A stretch of DNA of 64,000 bases, from assembly GCF_003996965.1 (NCBI RefSeq), contig NZ_QWDM01000003.1:310001-374000 (forward strand), read 5' to 3'. The DNA comes from Flavobacterium cupreum (GTDB lineage: Bacteria > Bacteroidota > Bacteroidia > Flavobacteriales > Flavobacteriaceae). The first letter of the stretch is position 1; each line of letters opens with the position of its first letter. Both the position numbers and the translations under genes were made by a program. Shown here one piece after another: positions 1-9,503 of this stretch. The notes beneath the pieces are model-generated. The model saw nothing but the letters and a program-made list of their open reading frames with translations, did no database searches and was not told where the DNA came from.

Positions 1-187
1 TATGATCGGCACGAAGTATTTCTACTACCTTACCGTATATTTTTCCTGATTTCTCGTAAACTTCTACAATTGATTTGGCCTCACCTGTTTCATCGTCAAT
101 TGTTTTCCATTTTCCAATAACACTCTGACTTTGAATAGAGCCTATTGTTAGAAAGAAGACTCCAATTGTTAACATCCAATTTTTCAT
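1..187 (-). CDS. DUF2147 domain protein (partial, C-terminus outside window)
   Basis: The first 62 residues are visible, starting with a signal peptide (MKNWMLTIGVFFLTIGSIQSQ) followed by SVIGKWKTIDDETGEAKSIV. This is the usual opening of the small secreted DUF2147 (PF09917) proteins, which are about 140 residues long and of unknown function. The start ATG lies 1 nt after the stop of the YihY gene, so the two are probably co-transcribed and translationally coupled. The rest of the gene lies left of the window. Confidence 0.75.
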   Translation of the reverse strand, partial: MKNWMLTIGVFFLTIGSIQSQSVIGKWKTIDDETGEAKSIVEVYEKSGKIYGKVVEILRADH

Positions 188-188
188 A

Positions 189-1112
189 CTATTTTATTTT
201 TTTTTGTTTTAATTTTCTGATAGTAGCATTGAGTTCAAACCCCAAAAGCAGTATCATACAGTTTATCCAAATATAAAACATTAGAATTAATAATGTCCCA
301 ATTGAACCATAAAGTTCATTATATTTTGAGAATTTTATAACCCAAATCCCAAAAAAGAATGAAGATATAACAATTAAGACCGTCGTAAAAACAGATCCAA
401 TGCTGATAAAAGGCACTTTATTGTACTGTCTTGTACCATAACGCAATAATATTGAGGATGTTATGAGAATCATTAAAATAACGAACGCATAACGTCCTAA
501 TATGATCAGCGGAATGCGGTCACTCAGCACATCCTGAATAATTGTTTTCTGAATAAAAACCTCAAAAACTACAATTGTGGCCACTGTCACAAAAAGTATA
601 ATGGTCATGAGAAGCGAAATGGCAAGTGCTACCAGATACTGACTAAAAAAGCCTCTTTTATCAAACACATGTTTTGACGATTCGAAGCCACTTAAAATTC
701 CGTTAATACCGTTTGCCATCAAAAAAATAGAAAGCAAAAATCCCGAAGACAATAAGCCGGAGTGACTGTTATTTAAAATATCGCTGATAATTTTACTGAT
801 GGCATCATAGGTATTCGGCGGAACACCCTGTTGCACAAACTGCAAAAAATCGGCCTGGAATCCTTCAATTGGAATAAAGGGAATTAAGTTTAAAATAAAT
901 AACGCAAAAGGAAACAGCGCCATAAAAAAACTGAATGAAACCGCGCTGGCATGATAGGAAAAAGCACCTTCCAGAATCCCTAAAGTGTACAATTCCAGTA
1001 AATCGTATAACGAAAACCCTTCTAACCAGGGCAGTTTTATTCTCTTAAAAACTCCAACTACAGAACGTAATACCGGAATTTTGTCAATCCGGTCTTCTAT
1101 TTCTTTAGACAT
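189..1112 (-). CDS. YihY/BrkB family inner-membrane protein
   Basis: A 307-residue polytopic membrane protein. It has the family pattern: a cytoplasmic N-terminus, a first segment with SYHASAVSFSFFMALFPFALF, and further hydrophobic helices to about residue 295, ending in a Lys-rich tail. YihY/BrkB (PF03631) proteins were once called ribonuclease BN, but that activity belongs to another protein and their role is unresolved. It is followed 1 nt later by the DUF2147 gene. nadC lies upstream on the same strand, separated by 153 bp of short repeats. Confidence 0.88.
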   Translation of the reverse strand: MSKEIEDRIDKIPVLRSVVGVFKRIKLPWLEGFSLYDLLELYTLGILEGAFSYHASAVSFSFFMALFPFALFILNLIPFIPIEGFQADFLQFVQQGVPPNTYDAISKIISDILNNSHSGLLSSGFLLSIFLMANGINGILSGFESSKHVFDKRGFFSQYLVALAISLLMTIILFVTVATIVVFEVFIQKTIIQDVLSDRIPLIILGRYAFVILMILITSSILLRYGTRQYNKVPFISIGSVFTTVLIVISSFFFGIWVIKFSKYNELYGSIGTLLILMFYIWINCMILLLGFELNATIRKLKQKKIK

Positions 1113-1129
1113 AGTTATTATTTTAGATT

Positions 1130-1262
1130 TTTGGATTCTTAGATTATAGAATATAGATTATAGAATATAGATTATAGACTTCAGATTTTAGATTTTAGAT
1201 TTTAGATTTAAACTCACAAGCCGTAACTCATAACTCAAAAACCATAACCCATAACTCACAAC
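1130..1262. repeat. Low-complexity intergenic repeat tract
   Basis: Between yihY and nadC there are three copies of ATTATAGAATATAG-like units, four of GATTTTA, and then a tract of ACTCATAACTC-type units. The ACTCATAACTC motif recurs at about 48450-48490 beside pta. No coding potential was seen. It belongs to the group of dispersed simple repeats that fill intergenic gaps in this genome. Confidence 0.7.
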
Positions 1263-1265
1263 TCC

Positions 1266-2123
1266 TTAAAACGCCTTCAAACTCAAATCCATGTTGTAAA
1301 CAGAGTGTGTCAGTGCGCCGGATGAAATATAATTTACGCCGCATAAAGCGTATTCTCGAATCGTTTTTTCGTTGATATTTCCGGAAGATTCCGTCTGGCA
1401 TTTAGAGCCGATTAACTGTACGGCTGTTTTAGTGTCTTCGTAATTGAAGTTGTCAATCAGGATTCTGTGAACACCGTCGCTGAGCAGAATTTCACGGATT
1501 TCATCTAAATTTCTGGCTTCAACGATAATCTTCAAATCTAAATTTTTAGCTTTCAGATAATCTTTGGTTTTCCTGATGGCAAGCGTGATTCCGCCGGCAA
1601 AATCAATATGATTGTCTTTTAGCATCACCATATCGTAAAGTGCAAAACGATGATTTTCACCACCGCCTATTTTCACCGCCCATTTTTCAGCTGCCCTGAA
1701 ATTTGGCGTTGTTTTACGAGTATCCAATATTTTGGCACCCGTTCCTTCTAAAAGCTGCACATACTGGTTAGTTTTAGTCGCAATGGCAGACATACGCTGC
1801 ATCGTATTCAAAACGACTCTCTCTGCTTTCAGTATAGACTGGGAGCTGCCTGAAACTTCAAAAACAACTTCCCCGTATTCTACGCGTGTACCGTCTTCTA
1901 TAAATGTTTTAACTTTTAAAGCAGGATCTACATATTCAAAAATCATTTTTGCAAGCGCAACACCTGCAATAATGCCCTGGTCTTTTACCAATAACTTAGC
2001 CTGACCATGCGCCGTTTCAGGAATACAGGCCAACGAACTGTAATCGCCTGCCCCAACATCTTCTCTAATCGCATTGCTAATCAATAGTTGTAATTCCGTC
2101 TGAAATTGTAATTGGCTAATCAT
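1266..2123 (-). CDS. nadC: Nicotinate-nucleotide pyrophosphorylase (carboxylating)
   Basis: A 285-residue quinolinate phosphoribosyltransferase. It converts quinolinate and PRPP to nicotinate mononucleotide in de novo NAD synthesis. Visible family signatures are REDVGAGDYSS near the N-terminus, ERVVLNTMQRMSAIAT, the LDTRKTTP motif, GGGENHRFALYDMVMLKDNH with active-site Lys/His residues, and the C-terminal ISSGALTHS. The length is normal. The sequence upstream of the ATG contains TACTTTAG, one base from the TAnnTTTG promoter element. Confidence 0.96.
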   Translation of the reverse strand: MISQLQFQTELQLLISNAIREDVGAGDYSSLACIPETAHGQAKLLVKDQGIIAGVALAKMIFEYVDPALKVKTFIEDGTRVEYGEVVFEVSGSSQSILKAERVVLNTMQRMSAIATKTNQYVQLLEGTGAKILDTRKTTPNFRAAEKWAVKIGGGENHRFALYDMVMLKDNHIDFAGGITLAIRKTKDYLKAKNLDLKIIVEARNLDEIREILLSDGVHRILIDNFNYEDTKTAVQLIGSKCQTESSGNINEKTIREYALCGVNYISSGALTHSVYNMDLSLKAF

Positions 2124-2332
2124 TTTTTAGAATTTTATAAGATGCTAAAGTAGGACATATTTTGTGGATTTGAAAGTTGAACGGAGTTGAAAAGTTTTTT
2201 TAACACCCCAAATACTCCTTTTTTTTCACCACTAACCGACTGATTTTCATCAAGAATAAAGCTTAATTTTTAGTACGCTCTTACGGGTTTAATTTTTTTC
2301 TTCTTTGTTCACTGCGAGTTAAGAACATTAAA

Positions 2333-2340
2333 TATCTTTG
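2333..2340 (+). promoter_or_regulatory. Flavobacterial -7 box (TATCTTTG) for the alkylation repair gene
   Basis: TATCTTTG matches the Bacteroidota -7 consensus TAnnTTTG and lies 21 nt before the ATG at 2362. The TTG at its end is in frame with the gene but is promoter, not a start codon. Confidence 0.7.
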
Positions 2341-2361
2341 AGGTTCATTCAAAACAAAACC

Positions 2362-3459
2362 ATGGGATTAATTAAAGATATTTATTCGGTTGCTTTTTAC
2401 GAAAAGTTCAGTCAGGCGGCAGCCGAAGTACATCCGGCATTTCAGAAACAAAAATTTATCGATAGTATTTATGCCGGTGATTTTGCCCAAAAAGAATGGA
2501 AAGACCGAATGAAACACACCACCGTTGTTTTGCACCAGTTCATGCCTGAGAATTTCCCGGAAGCGGTTTCTTTAATCGATAAAATTATTGAAAACCTGAA
2601 AAAAAATCAATTTACAGAAGGAAACCTGGCCTTTATTTTCTTTGCCGATTATATCGAAATGTACGGTCTGGACGACTTCAAAACTTCGGCGAAAGCCTTT
2701 GTTTCGATTACTCAGTTTATCAGCTGTGAATTTGCCGTCCGCCCTTTCATTTTAAAATATAAAGAAAAAATGATCGAAGAAATGGTAATGTGGTCGCTGC
2801 ACGAAAACCATCATGTGCGCCGACTGGCCAGTGAAGGAAGCCGCCCGAGATTACCATGGGCAATGGCAATTCCGTACTTAAAAAAAGACCCCGCTTCTAT
2901 CCTGCCTATCTTGGAAAATCTTAAAAACGATCCCTCCGAATACGTACGCCGAAGCGTTGCCAATAACCTCAATGATATTGCGAAGGACAACCCTCAGACC
3001 GTTCTGGAAATTGCGGCGCGATGGAAAGGCCTTAGCAAAGAAACAGACGCAATTATCAAACATGGCTGCAGAACTTTACTGAAACAGGGACATCCCGAAA
3101 TCCTGAGCCATTATGGTTTAGAAAGCTCAAATATTGAACTATCCGCTTTTGAAATTAAAACGCCGGTGGTAAAGATCGGGGACGCTTTACAATTTCAGTT
3201 TCATTTAAGAAACCTCAACAAGGAACCTAAAACAGTCCGTTTGGAATATGCTGTGTATTACAAGAAAGCAAAAGGACATCTGGCCAAAAAAGTCTTCAAA
3301 ATAAGCGAGAAAACCTATCAGCCGGATCAATTGGTAAAAGTTGAACGAAACCAGTCTTTCAGGCTCATTACTACCCGCGTTTTTCATACGGGAATTCATG
3401 AATTGTCGATTATCATAAACGGAACGGAAAGCCAAACGCTGCGCTTTGAACTGATTTAA
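2362..3459 (+). CDS. DNA alkylation repair protein (HEAT repeat)
   Basis: 365 residues. It is all-helical, with the DNA alkylation repair HEAT-like repeat fold (AlkD relatives, PF08713). The motif HENHHVRRLASEGSRPRLPW (about residue 150) and the following DPSEYVRRSVANNLND repeat are characteristic. The family excises or binds alkylated bases. The last ~90 residues form a predicted beta-rich extension seen in the longer bacterial members. The start is set at the ATG (MGLIKDIYS) because the in-frame TTG 24 nt upstream lies in the promoter -7 box. Confidence 0.88.
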   Translation: MGLIKDIYSVAFYEKFSQAAAEVHPAFQKQKFIDSIYAGDFAQKEWKDRMKHTTVVLHQFMPENFPEAVSLIDKIIENLKKNQFTEGNLAFIFFADYIEMYGLDDFKTSAKAFVSITQFISCEFAVRPFILKYKEKMIEEMVMWSLHENHHVRRLASEGSRPRLPWAMAIPYLKKDPASILPILENLKNDPSEYVRRSVANNLNDIAKDNPQTVLEIAARWKGLSKETDAIIKHGCRTLLKQGHPEILSHYGLESSNIELSAFEIKTPVVKIGDALQFQFHLRNLNKEPKTVRLEYAVYYKKAKGHLAKKVFKISEKTYQPDQLVKVERNQSFRLITTRVFHTGIHELSIIINGTESQTLRFELI

Positions 3460-3523
3460 CTGAAGAAGAATCCTCCTCATAAAAATTAAGAATATTATAA
3501 TTTTAACATAAACCATTTATCCT

Positions 3524-3531
3524 TATCTTTA
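3524..3531 (+). promoter_or_regulatory. Possible -7 box (TATCTTTA) before the metal-efflux operon
   Basis: TATCTTTA differs from TAnnTTTG only in the last base. It lies 5 nt before the GTG start of the small Cys-rich gene that opens the efflux operon, so the transcript leader would be very short or absent. Confidence 0.4.
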
Positions 3532-3536
3532 CTCCC

Positions 3537-3863
3537 GTGAAATGGATTAACATCATATTATCAGTATATTTAATCGTGCTGTCGTCTTTGCCCTGTGCAG
3601 ATTCGCTGCAGAGCGATTCAATAGCACATACCAACGAAATGGTATCCAAAACTGATAGTAAATCACATGAGAAGGAGTCGGACCTTTGTCCTCCTTTTTG
3701 CACGTGTAATTGTTGTGCCGCACAAGTTCTCAATACCACTCCGGTTATTGCATGGTCTTTTGACGAAAGCACTCCTCTTATCAAAAAACCGTTATCCTCA
3801 TACCATTCTGTTCTTACTTCCAATTTCTGCGGAAGTATCTGGCAGCCGCCCCAAATAGTATAA
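3537..3863 (+). CDS. Small exported Cys-rich protein (DUF6660-like)
   Basis: 108 residues with a GTG start. The N-terminus MKWINIILSVYLIVLSSLPCAD is a signal peptide, possibly with a lipobox Cys. A Cys cluster, CPPFCTCNCC, sits in the middle, followed by a conserved-looking tail (GSIWQPPQIV). This matches the short proteins that precede czc/cus efflux genes in flavobacteria (DUF6660 type). No function is established. The Cys cluster and position suggest periplasmic metal binding, which is inference. It is 93 bp upstream of the RND pump gene. Confidence 0.72.
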   Translation: MKWINIILSVYLIVLSSLPCADSLQSDSIAHTNEMVSKTDSKSHEKESDLCPPFCTCNCCAAQVLNTTPVIAWSFDESTPLIKKPLSSYHSVLTSNFCGSIWQPPQIV

Positions 3864-3956
3864 TGAAGCCCGAGTAATTTCGGGTTAAGATGTTGTGGAT
3901 TTACCACAAATAAACAGGCGTAATCCGTCTGATTTCTCATTCATTATATCCGAAAA

Positions 3957-6900
3957 ATGCTCGATAAAATTATACAATTCAGTATAAGGAACAAATTCAT
4001 TATACTCTTACTTACCCTGATTCTGATCGCCTGGGGAAGTTATTCGCTTAAAAATTTACCGTTAGACGCCCTTCCTGATATTACCAACAATCAGGTGCAG
4101 ATTATCACTACAGCACCAACATTAGCCAGTCAGGAAGTAGAACAATTAATCACTTATCCGCTGGAACAGGCTGTAAAAACGATTCCAAAAGTAATCGAAC
4201 TCCGAAGTATTTCCCGTTTTGGATTGTCGGTTGTGACGGTTGTTTTTGAAGAAAATGCCGATACCTACTGGGCCCGCGAACAAGTTTTTCAGCGGTTAAA
4301 ACAAGCAGAAGAAAACATTCCAAAATACGCCGGAACGCCGGAACTGGCTCCGATTACAACGGGTTTAGGCGAAATCTACCAGTACGATGTGTATGCCAAA
4401 AAAGGCTACGAAAACAAGTACAATGCCACCAGTTTAAGAACCATTCAGGACTGGATTATTGCACCTCAGTTACAGGGGGTAAAAGGTGTTGCCGAAGTGA
4501 GTACCTGGGGCGGAAGTGTCAAACAATACGAAATTGCCGTCGATCCTAACCGCCTAAACAGCTCCGGAGTAACCATTACTGAAATCTTTGATGCCCTTGA
4601 AAAAAACAACCAGAACACGGGTGGGGCTTATATCGAAAAAGATGAATTTGCTTATTTCATCCGAGGGGTTGGTATGGCTTCCGGGATTAAGGATATTGGC
4701 AACATCGTGGTTAAAAACCGAAACGATACCCCCATTTTAATTCGTGATGTCGCCACCGTACAAGCCGGAAACGCCATTCGTTTCGGGGCCACAACCAAAG
4801 ATGGAAAAGGAGAAATTGTGGGTGGTTTAACCCTGATGCTGAAAGGAGAAAATTCGAAAGCCGTTGTGGAGCGTGTGAAAGAAAAAATGATCCAGATCAA
4901 CAAAATGCTGCCTGAAGGTGTTGTGGCCGAAGCCTTTATTGACAGAAGCAAACTGGTCGATAATGCCATCGGAACGGTGACCAAAAACCTGCTGGAAGGA
5001 GCTTTAATCGTAATTTTTGTCCTGATTTTATTTTTGGGAAATCTTCGTGCGGGACTGATTGTCGCTTCTGTTATTCCACTCGCCATGCTTTTTGCCGTCA
5101 TCTTAATGAATGCCTTTGGCGTAAGCGGAAACTTAATGAGCCTTGGAGCTATCGATTTCGGAATCATAGTTGATGGCGCTGTTATTATCGTTGAAGCTAC
5201 CATGCATCACCTGCAAAAACTAAAAAAGAAAACGAAATTAACACAGCCTGAAATGGATGAGGAAGTATATGCTTCGGCTTCCAAAATACGAAAAAGTGCC
5301 GCATTTGGAGAAATCATTATCCTGATTGTCTACCTGCCGATTCTCGCCCTGGTGGGAACCGAAGGAAAAATGTTTAAACCAATGGCGATGACGGTTGGTT
5401 TTGCCGTAATGGGTGCGTTTGTCCTTTCGCTCACTTATGTGCCGATGATGAGTGCCTTATTTCTATCTAAAAATCCGGAACATAAAAGCAATTTCAGTGA
5501 CAGTATGATGGCGTGGCTGGAGAAAATATATACTCCGTTTTTAGAAAAAACCCTTCGTTTTAAAAAACTAGTTTTGGGAATTGCCTTGTCTTTATTTCTT
5601 GTGGCAATTATCATTTTTCAAAATATGGGAGGCGAATTTATTCCAACCATAGAAGAAGGGGATTTGTCTATCAATGCCACCATCATGACCGGGAGCTCTT
5701 TATCCCAAATGATCAAAACAACCACCCGGTATGAAAAAATGCTGAAAGCCAAATTTCCGGAAATTAAAACCATTGTTACTAAAATCGGAAGCGGGGAAAT
5801 TCCAACCGATCCGATGCCTATAGAAAGCGGCGATTTAATTATTGTCCTCAAAGACAAAAAAGAATGGACCAGTGCTGACAACTGGGAAGATCTCGCGCAT
5901 CTGATGAAAGCCGAAATGGAAAAAATCCCCGGGGCGAATATTGAAGTTTCGCAACCCATCCAGATGCGTTTTAACGAATTAATGACCGGCAGCAGAAGCG
6001 ATATTGCTATTAAAATATTTGGCGACAACCTGGACATTCTCGAAAGAAAAGCCAGTGAACTCATTCAGAAAATCAATACCATTGAAGGCGTTGGCGACTT
6101 AAAAGCCGACAAAGTAACCGGATTGCCTCAGATTACCATCAAATACGATTACGATAAAATTGCATTATACGGTTTAAATATTGAAGATTTAAATAAAATC
6201 ATACGCTCCTCATTTGCGGGAGAAGCGGCCGGTAAAATCTATGAAGAAAGTAAAAGATTTGATATTGTCGTTCGGATGAACAAGGAAAACCGAAATGATA
6301 TTAATGACGTCAGTAATTTGTTTATTCCATTACCCAACGGACAGCAGGTACCTCTTTCGCAGGTGGCCACTATCGATTATGAGCAGGGTCCTGTTCAGGT
6401 AAGCCGTGAAGACGGCAAACGACGAATTACTATTGGATTAAATGTCCGCGGGCGTGATGTAAAAAGCGTGGTAGAGGAAATTCAGCAAAAACTGGACAAA
6501 AAATTCGAGCTTCCTGCAGGATATTATGTGACTTACGGAGGCCAGTTCGAAAATCTTATCGAAGCCAACAAACGGCTTTCTATTGCTTTGCCTATTGCCC
6601 TCAGCTTAATTTTAGTGCTGCTGTACTTCACTTTCAAAAGCATGAAACAGGCAGCATTAATTTTTACCGCGATTCCACTTTCAGCTATTGGTGGGGTATT
6701 TGCTTTATGGCTGCGGGGAATGCCTTTCAGTATCTCGGCCGGAATTGGCTTTATTGCACTGTTTGGAATTGCAGTGCTTAACGGGATTGTTTTGATTTCA
6801 TATTTCAACCAGCTAAAATCAGAAGGCATTGACAATCCGCTGGAACGCGTTTTAACAGGGACAAAAACCAGATTACGACCGGTTTTAATGACGGCGGCTG

Positions 6901-8273
6901 TGGCTTCTTTAGGCTTCCTGCCAATGGCTTTATCCACAAGCGGTGGTGCCGAAGTGCAGAAACCACTGGCTACGGTTGTTATTGGCGGTTTGTTTTCAGC
7001 AACTTTCCTGACGCTGATTGTGCTGCCTATCCTCTACTTATTGTCCGAAAAAAGAATTAAAATCAAATCAAAGATGATAAAACCCACCATAATGCTTATT
7101 GTATTGCTAATAGGCAGTTTCTCTTTTGCCCAAACCAGCCAGCCTGTTTCATTGGAAAAAGCAGTAGAAATGGCAAAATCCAATAATCTCAATTTAAAAA
7201 TTGCCGATAAGGAAATTGAGAAACAAACCATCCTTAAAAAGACCGCATTTCAGCCAGATCCCTTGCAGGTACAATATCAGGGCGGACAGTTCAATAGTGC
7301 TGATTATGACAGTAACGTTTCTGTACAGCAGTATTTCCCTGTTGGAAAAATTACCAGGGCCAATCGGCAGTTGCAGGAAGAGCTCGTCAAACTGGCCGAA
7401 AAGCGAAAAGCCATGTCTGAATATGAAATTGAAAAAGCGGTTACATTAGCCTATTATCAATATGGCTACGGTCTTTCCGTTCAAAAACTAAACACTGAAT
7501 TGCTGGATGTTTATGCTTTGTTTTTAAAAAATGCCGAGCTTCGTTTTAAGACTGGCGAAAGCGGGAATATCGAAGTCATTAGTGCAAAGGCAAAAGTGAA
7601 GGAAATTGAAACCCAAAAAGAGCAATTGGAATACGATCTGGCTATCTATCAAAAACAGCTGCAGTATTTTGTTCAGACCAGGGAAAACATTGTTCCTGAT
7701 GCTGCGGTGGCTTCACAATTTACAGTGACAAAAGATTCCAATACCTCTACAGTAGAAAACTTAGCAGCTGACTATCACCAGCAGCAAATTTCGGTGTATC
7801 AGAAAGAAGCAAATGTGTACAAAGCACAGCGAACACCTAAGGTAGGTTTGGGTTACTTTGCGCAAACCATTGATACCAAATCCTTGTTTCAGGGATTTAC
7901 GGCCGGTTTGCAGATTCCGTTGTTTGGCAGCGTAAATACGGCTAAAGCCAAAGCAGCAGCCATAAATATTAGCCAGTCAGAACTCGAGTTGGAGAAAACT
8001 AAATTCGCGCTGGAGCTGCAAAGGGAAGAATTGCAAAATGAGTTTCAAAAACAACAAAAAGGATTATCCTATTATCAAAAAGAAGGTTTGCAATATGCAG
8101 AACAAATTATCACAACAGCCCAGAAAAGCTACGCCAATGGCGATATGAGCTATTGGACATATATCAGCTTTTTAAATCAGGCCATTGACATAAAAAAGCA
8201 ATATGCCGAAACGCTGCATACGTATAATCAAAGCGCCATTCGATTGCAATTTCCTTCAATTTCCAATAACTAA
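3957..8273 (+). CDS. CzcA/CusA heavy-metal RND pump fused to TolC-like outer-membrane factor
   Basis: 1438 residues. Residues 1 to about 1035 are a complete heavy-metal-efflux RND transporter (NLPLDALPDITNNQVQI near the N-terminus; proton-relay acidic residues D400, D406 and E413 in DFGIIVDGAVIIVE; 12 membrane segments). From residue 1040 there is a fresh signal-peptide-like stretch (MIKPTIMLIVLLIGSFSFAQ) and then an outer-membrane efflux (TolC/CzcC) domain to the end. A single reading frame therefore encodes an inner-membrane pump and an outer-membrane channel. The ATG at 7074 could also serve as an internal start. The adaptor gene follows 12 bp later. Substrate is inferred as Zn/Cd/Co or Cu/Ag class only. 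Confidence 0.93.
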   Translation: MLDKIIQFSIRNKFIILLLTLILIAWGSYSLKNLPLDALPDITNNQVQIITTAPTLASQEVEQLITYPLEQAVKTIPKVIELRSISRFGLSVVTVVFEENADTYWAREQVFQRLKQAEENIPKYAGTPELAPITTGLGEIYQYDVYAKKGYENKYNATSLRTIQDWIIAPQLQGVKGVAEVSTWGGSVKQYEIAVDPNRLNSSGVTITEIFDALEKNNQNTGGAYIEKDEFAYFIRGVGMASGIKDIGNIVVKNRNDTPILIRDVATVQAGNAIRFGATTKDGKGEIVGGLTLMLKGENSKAVVERVKEKMIQINKMLPEGVVAEAFIDRSKLVDNAIGTVTKNLLEGALIVIFVLILFLGNLRAGLIVASVIPLAMLFAVILMNAFGVSGNLMSLGAIDFGIIVDGAVIIVEATMHHLQKLKKKTKLTQPEMDEEVYASASKIRKSAAFGEIIILIVYLPILALVGTEGKMFKPMAMTVGFAVMGAFVLSLTYVPMMSALFLSKNPEHKSNFSDSMMAWLEKIYTPFLEKTLRFKKLVLGIALSLFLVAIIIFQNMGGEFIPTIEEGDLSINATIMTGSSLSQMIKTTTRYEKMLKAKFPEIKTIVTKIGSGEIPTDPMPIESGDLIIVLKDKKEWTSADNWEDLAHLMKAEMEKIPGANIEVSQPIQMRFNELMTGSRSDIAIKIFGDNLDILERKASELIQKINTIEGVGDLKADKVTGLPQITIKYDYDKIALYGLNIEDLNKIIRSSFAGEAAGKIYEESKRFDIVVRMNKENRNDINDVSNLFIPLPNGQQVPLSQVATIDYEQGPVQVSREDGKRRITIGLNVRGRDVKSVVEEIQQKLDKKFELPAGYYVTYGGQFENLIEANKRLSIALPIALSLILVLLYFTFKSMKQAALIFTAIPLSAIGGVFALWLRGMPFSISAGIGFIALFGIAVLNGIVLISYFNQLKSEGIDNPLERVLTGTKTRLRPVLMTAAVASLGFLPMALSTSGGAEVQKPLATVVIGGLFSATFLTLIVLPILYLLSEKRIKIKSKMIKPTIMLIVLLIGSFSFAQTSQPVSLEKAVEMAKSNNLNLKIADKEIEKQTILKKTAFQPDPLQVQYQGGQFNSADYDSNVSVQQYFPVGKITRANRQLQEELVKLAEKRKAMSEYEIEKAVTLAYYQYGYGLSVQKLNTELLDVYALFLKNAELRFKTGESGNIEVISAKAKVKEIETQKEQLEYDLAIYQKQLQYFVQTRENIVPDAAVASQFTVTKDSNTSTVENLAADYHQQQISVYQKEANVYKAQRTPKVGLGYFAQTIDTKSLFQGFTAGLQIPLFGSVNTAKAKAAAINISQSELELEKTKFALELQREELQNEFQKQQKGLSYYQKEGLQYAEQIITTAQKSYANGDMSYWTYISFLNQAIDIKKQYAETLHTYNQSAIRLQFPSISNN

Positions 8274-8285
8274 TCGCTATTATCA

Positions 8286-9494
8286 ATGAGAAATATAAAA
8301 AATACAACAACCCGTTTCACCCTCTTACTCCTCCCTATTGCCTTTTTCTTTCTGTTTTTAACTTCCTGTAATGAAAAAAAAGCGGAAGAAATTCACGAAG
8401 AAGAAGCATCAGAAAATGAAGTAAGCTTAACCGCCGTACAGTTTAAAACAGTTGGCATTCAGTTTGGAAGTGTCGAAAACCGTAACCTCAATACTATTAT
8501 TAAAGCCAATGGCTATACGACGGTTCCACCACAGAATTCTGCCAAAATTGCGACACTGCTTGGCGGTACTGTGAAAGACATTTTAGTACTCGAAGGAACT
8601 TATGTCAACAAAGGCAAAGTGCTGGCGACCATTCAGAACCTGGAAGTCGTAGAAATGCTGGAAGATTACAAATCGGCTGCAGCCAATATCGAGTATTTGC
8701 AATTGGAATACAACCGACAGAAAACATTATCGGATGAAAATGTAAATCCGCGAAAAACATTTCAGGAAGTAAAAGCCAAATTAGCGGTAGAAAGAGCCAA
8801 AGCACAGGCCGCAAAAAACAAATTACAGGCCCTTCATATCAGCCCTGGCAGCAACACCGCCCTGATTCCTATTGTATCGCCCATCAATGGCTACATCGGA
8901 AAAATTAATATTGCGAAAGGAGCATTTGCAGAAACCGGAATTCCGTTATTTGAAGTCACAGATAACAGTCAGATGCATCTGGACTTAAATGTGTACGAAA
9001 AAGATCTGGGCTCTATTTCAATCGGTCAGGAAGTCGATTTTATACTGACCAACCAATCGAATAAATCCATAAAAGGAAAAATATTCGGTATCAATAAATC
9101 GTTTTCCAATGAAAGCAAAACCGTTGCCGTTCATGCTAAAATAAATCCCGACGATGCCAAAGGACTGATCTCGGGAATGTACGTTTCCGCCAATATCAAT
9201 CTCAATAATGCGACAGTACCGGCACTTCCAAAAGCGGCTATTGTAAAAAACGGCGATAAATATTTTATTTTTATTAAAGAAACCGAACAGCATGAAAAAG
9301 AGAAGAAATCAGGATCTTCAGCAGAAACCGAAGAAATACATTTTAAAGCCATTGAAGTGATTCCCGGTACCACTGATATGGGATTTACCGAAATAAAATT
9401 TGTAACTTCAATCCCTGATAATAGCAAAATTGTTACACAAGGTGCTTTTTACCTTTTATCTGCCCAAAAAGGCGGTGGAGAGCACACCCATTAA
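8286..9494 (+). CDS. RND efflux periplasmic adaptor (CzcB/CusB family)
   Basis: 402-residue membrane-fusion lipoprotein. The signal peptide ends at a lipobox Cys (LFLTSCNEKK). It then has a Glu-rich linker, a biotinyl-lipoyl half-domain (GGTVKDILVLEGTYVNKGKVLATIQN), a helical hairpin around residues 120-180, the second lipoyl half (SPINGYIGKINIAKGAF), and beta-barrel and membrane-proximal domains. It links the inner-membrane pump to the outer-membrane channel. It sits between the pump fusion gene and the P-type ATPase in one plus-strand operon. Confidence 0.93.
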   Translation: MRNIKNTTTRFTLLLLPIAFFFLFLTSCNEKKAEEIHEEEASENEVSLTAVQFKTVGIQFGSVENRNLNTIIKANGYTTVPPQNSAKIATLLGGTVKDILVLEGTYVNKGKVLATIQNLEVVEMLEDYKSAAANIEYLQLEYNRQKTLSDENVNPRKTFQEVKAKLAVERAKAQAAKNKLQALHISPGSNTALIPIVSPINGYIGKINIAKGAFAETGIPLFEVTDNSQMHLDLNVYEKDLGSISIGQEVDFILTNQSNKSIKGKIFGINKSFSNESKTVAVHAKINPDDAKGLISGMYVSANINLNNATVPALPKAAIVKNGDKYFIFIKETEQHEKEKKSGSSAETEEIHFKAIEVIPGTTDMGFTEIKFVTSIPDNSKIVTQGAFYLLSAQKGGGEHTH

Positions 9495-9503
9495 TTTTAA
9501 TTT

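Noticed and set aside
4652-5203. Long antisense frames inside the RND pump gene (also in susC, pta and GH3)
   Set aside because: They are low-complexity shadows of strongly supported genes on the opposite strand.
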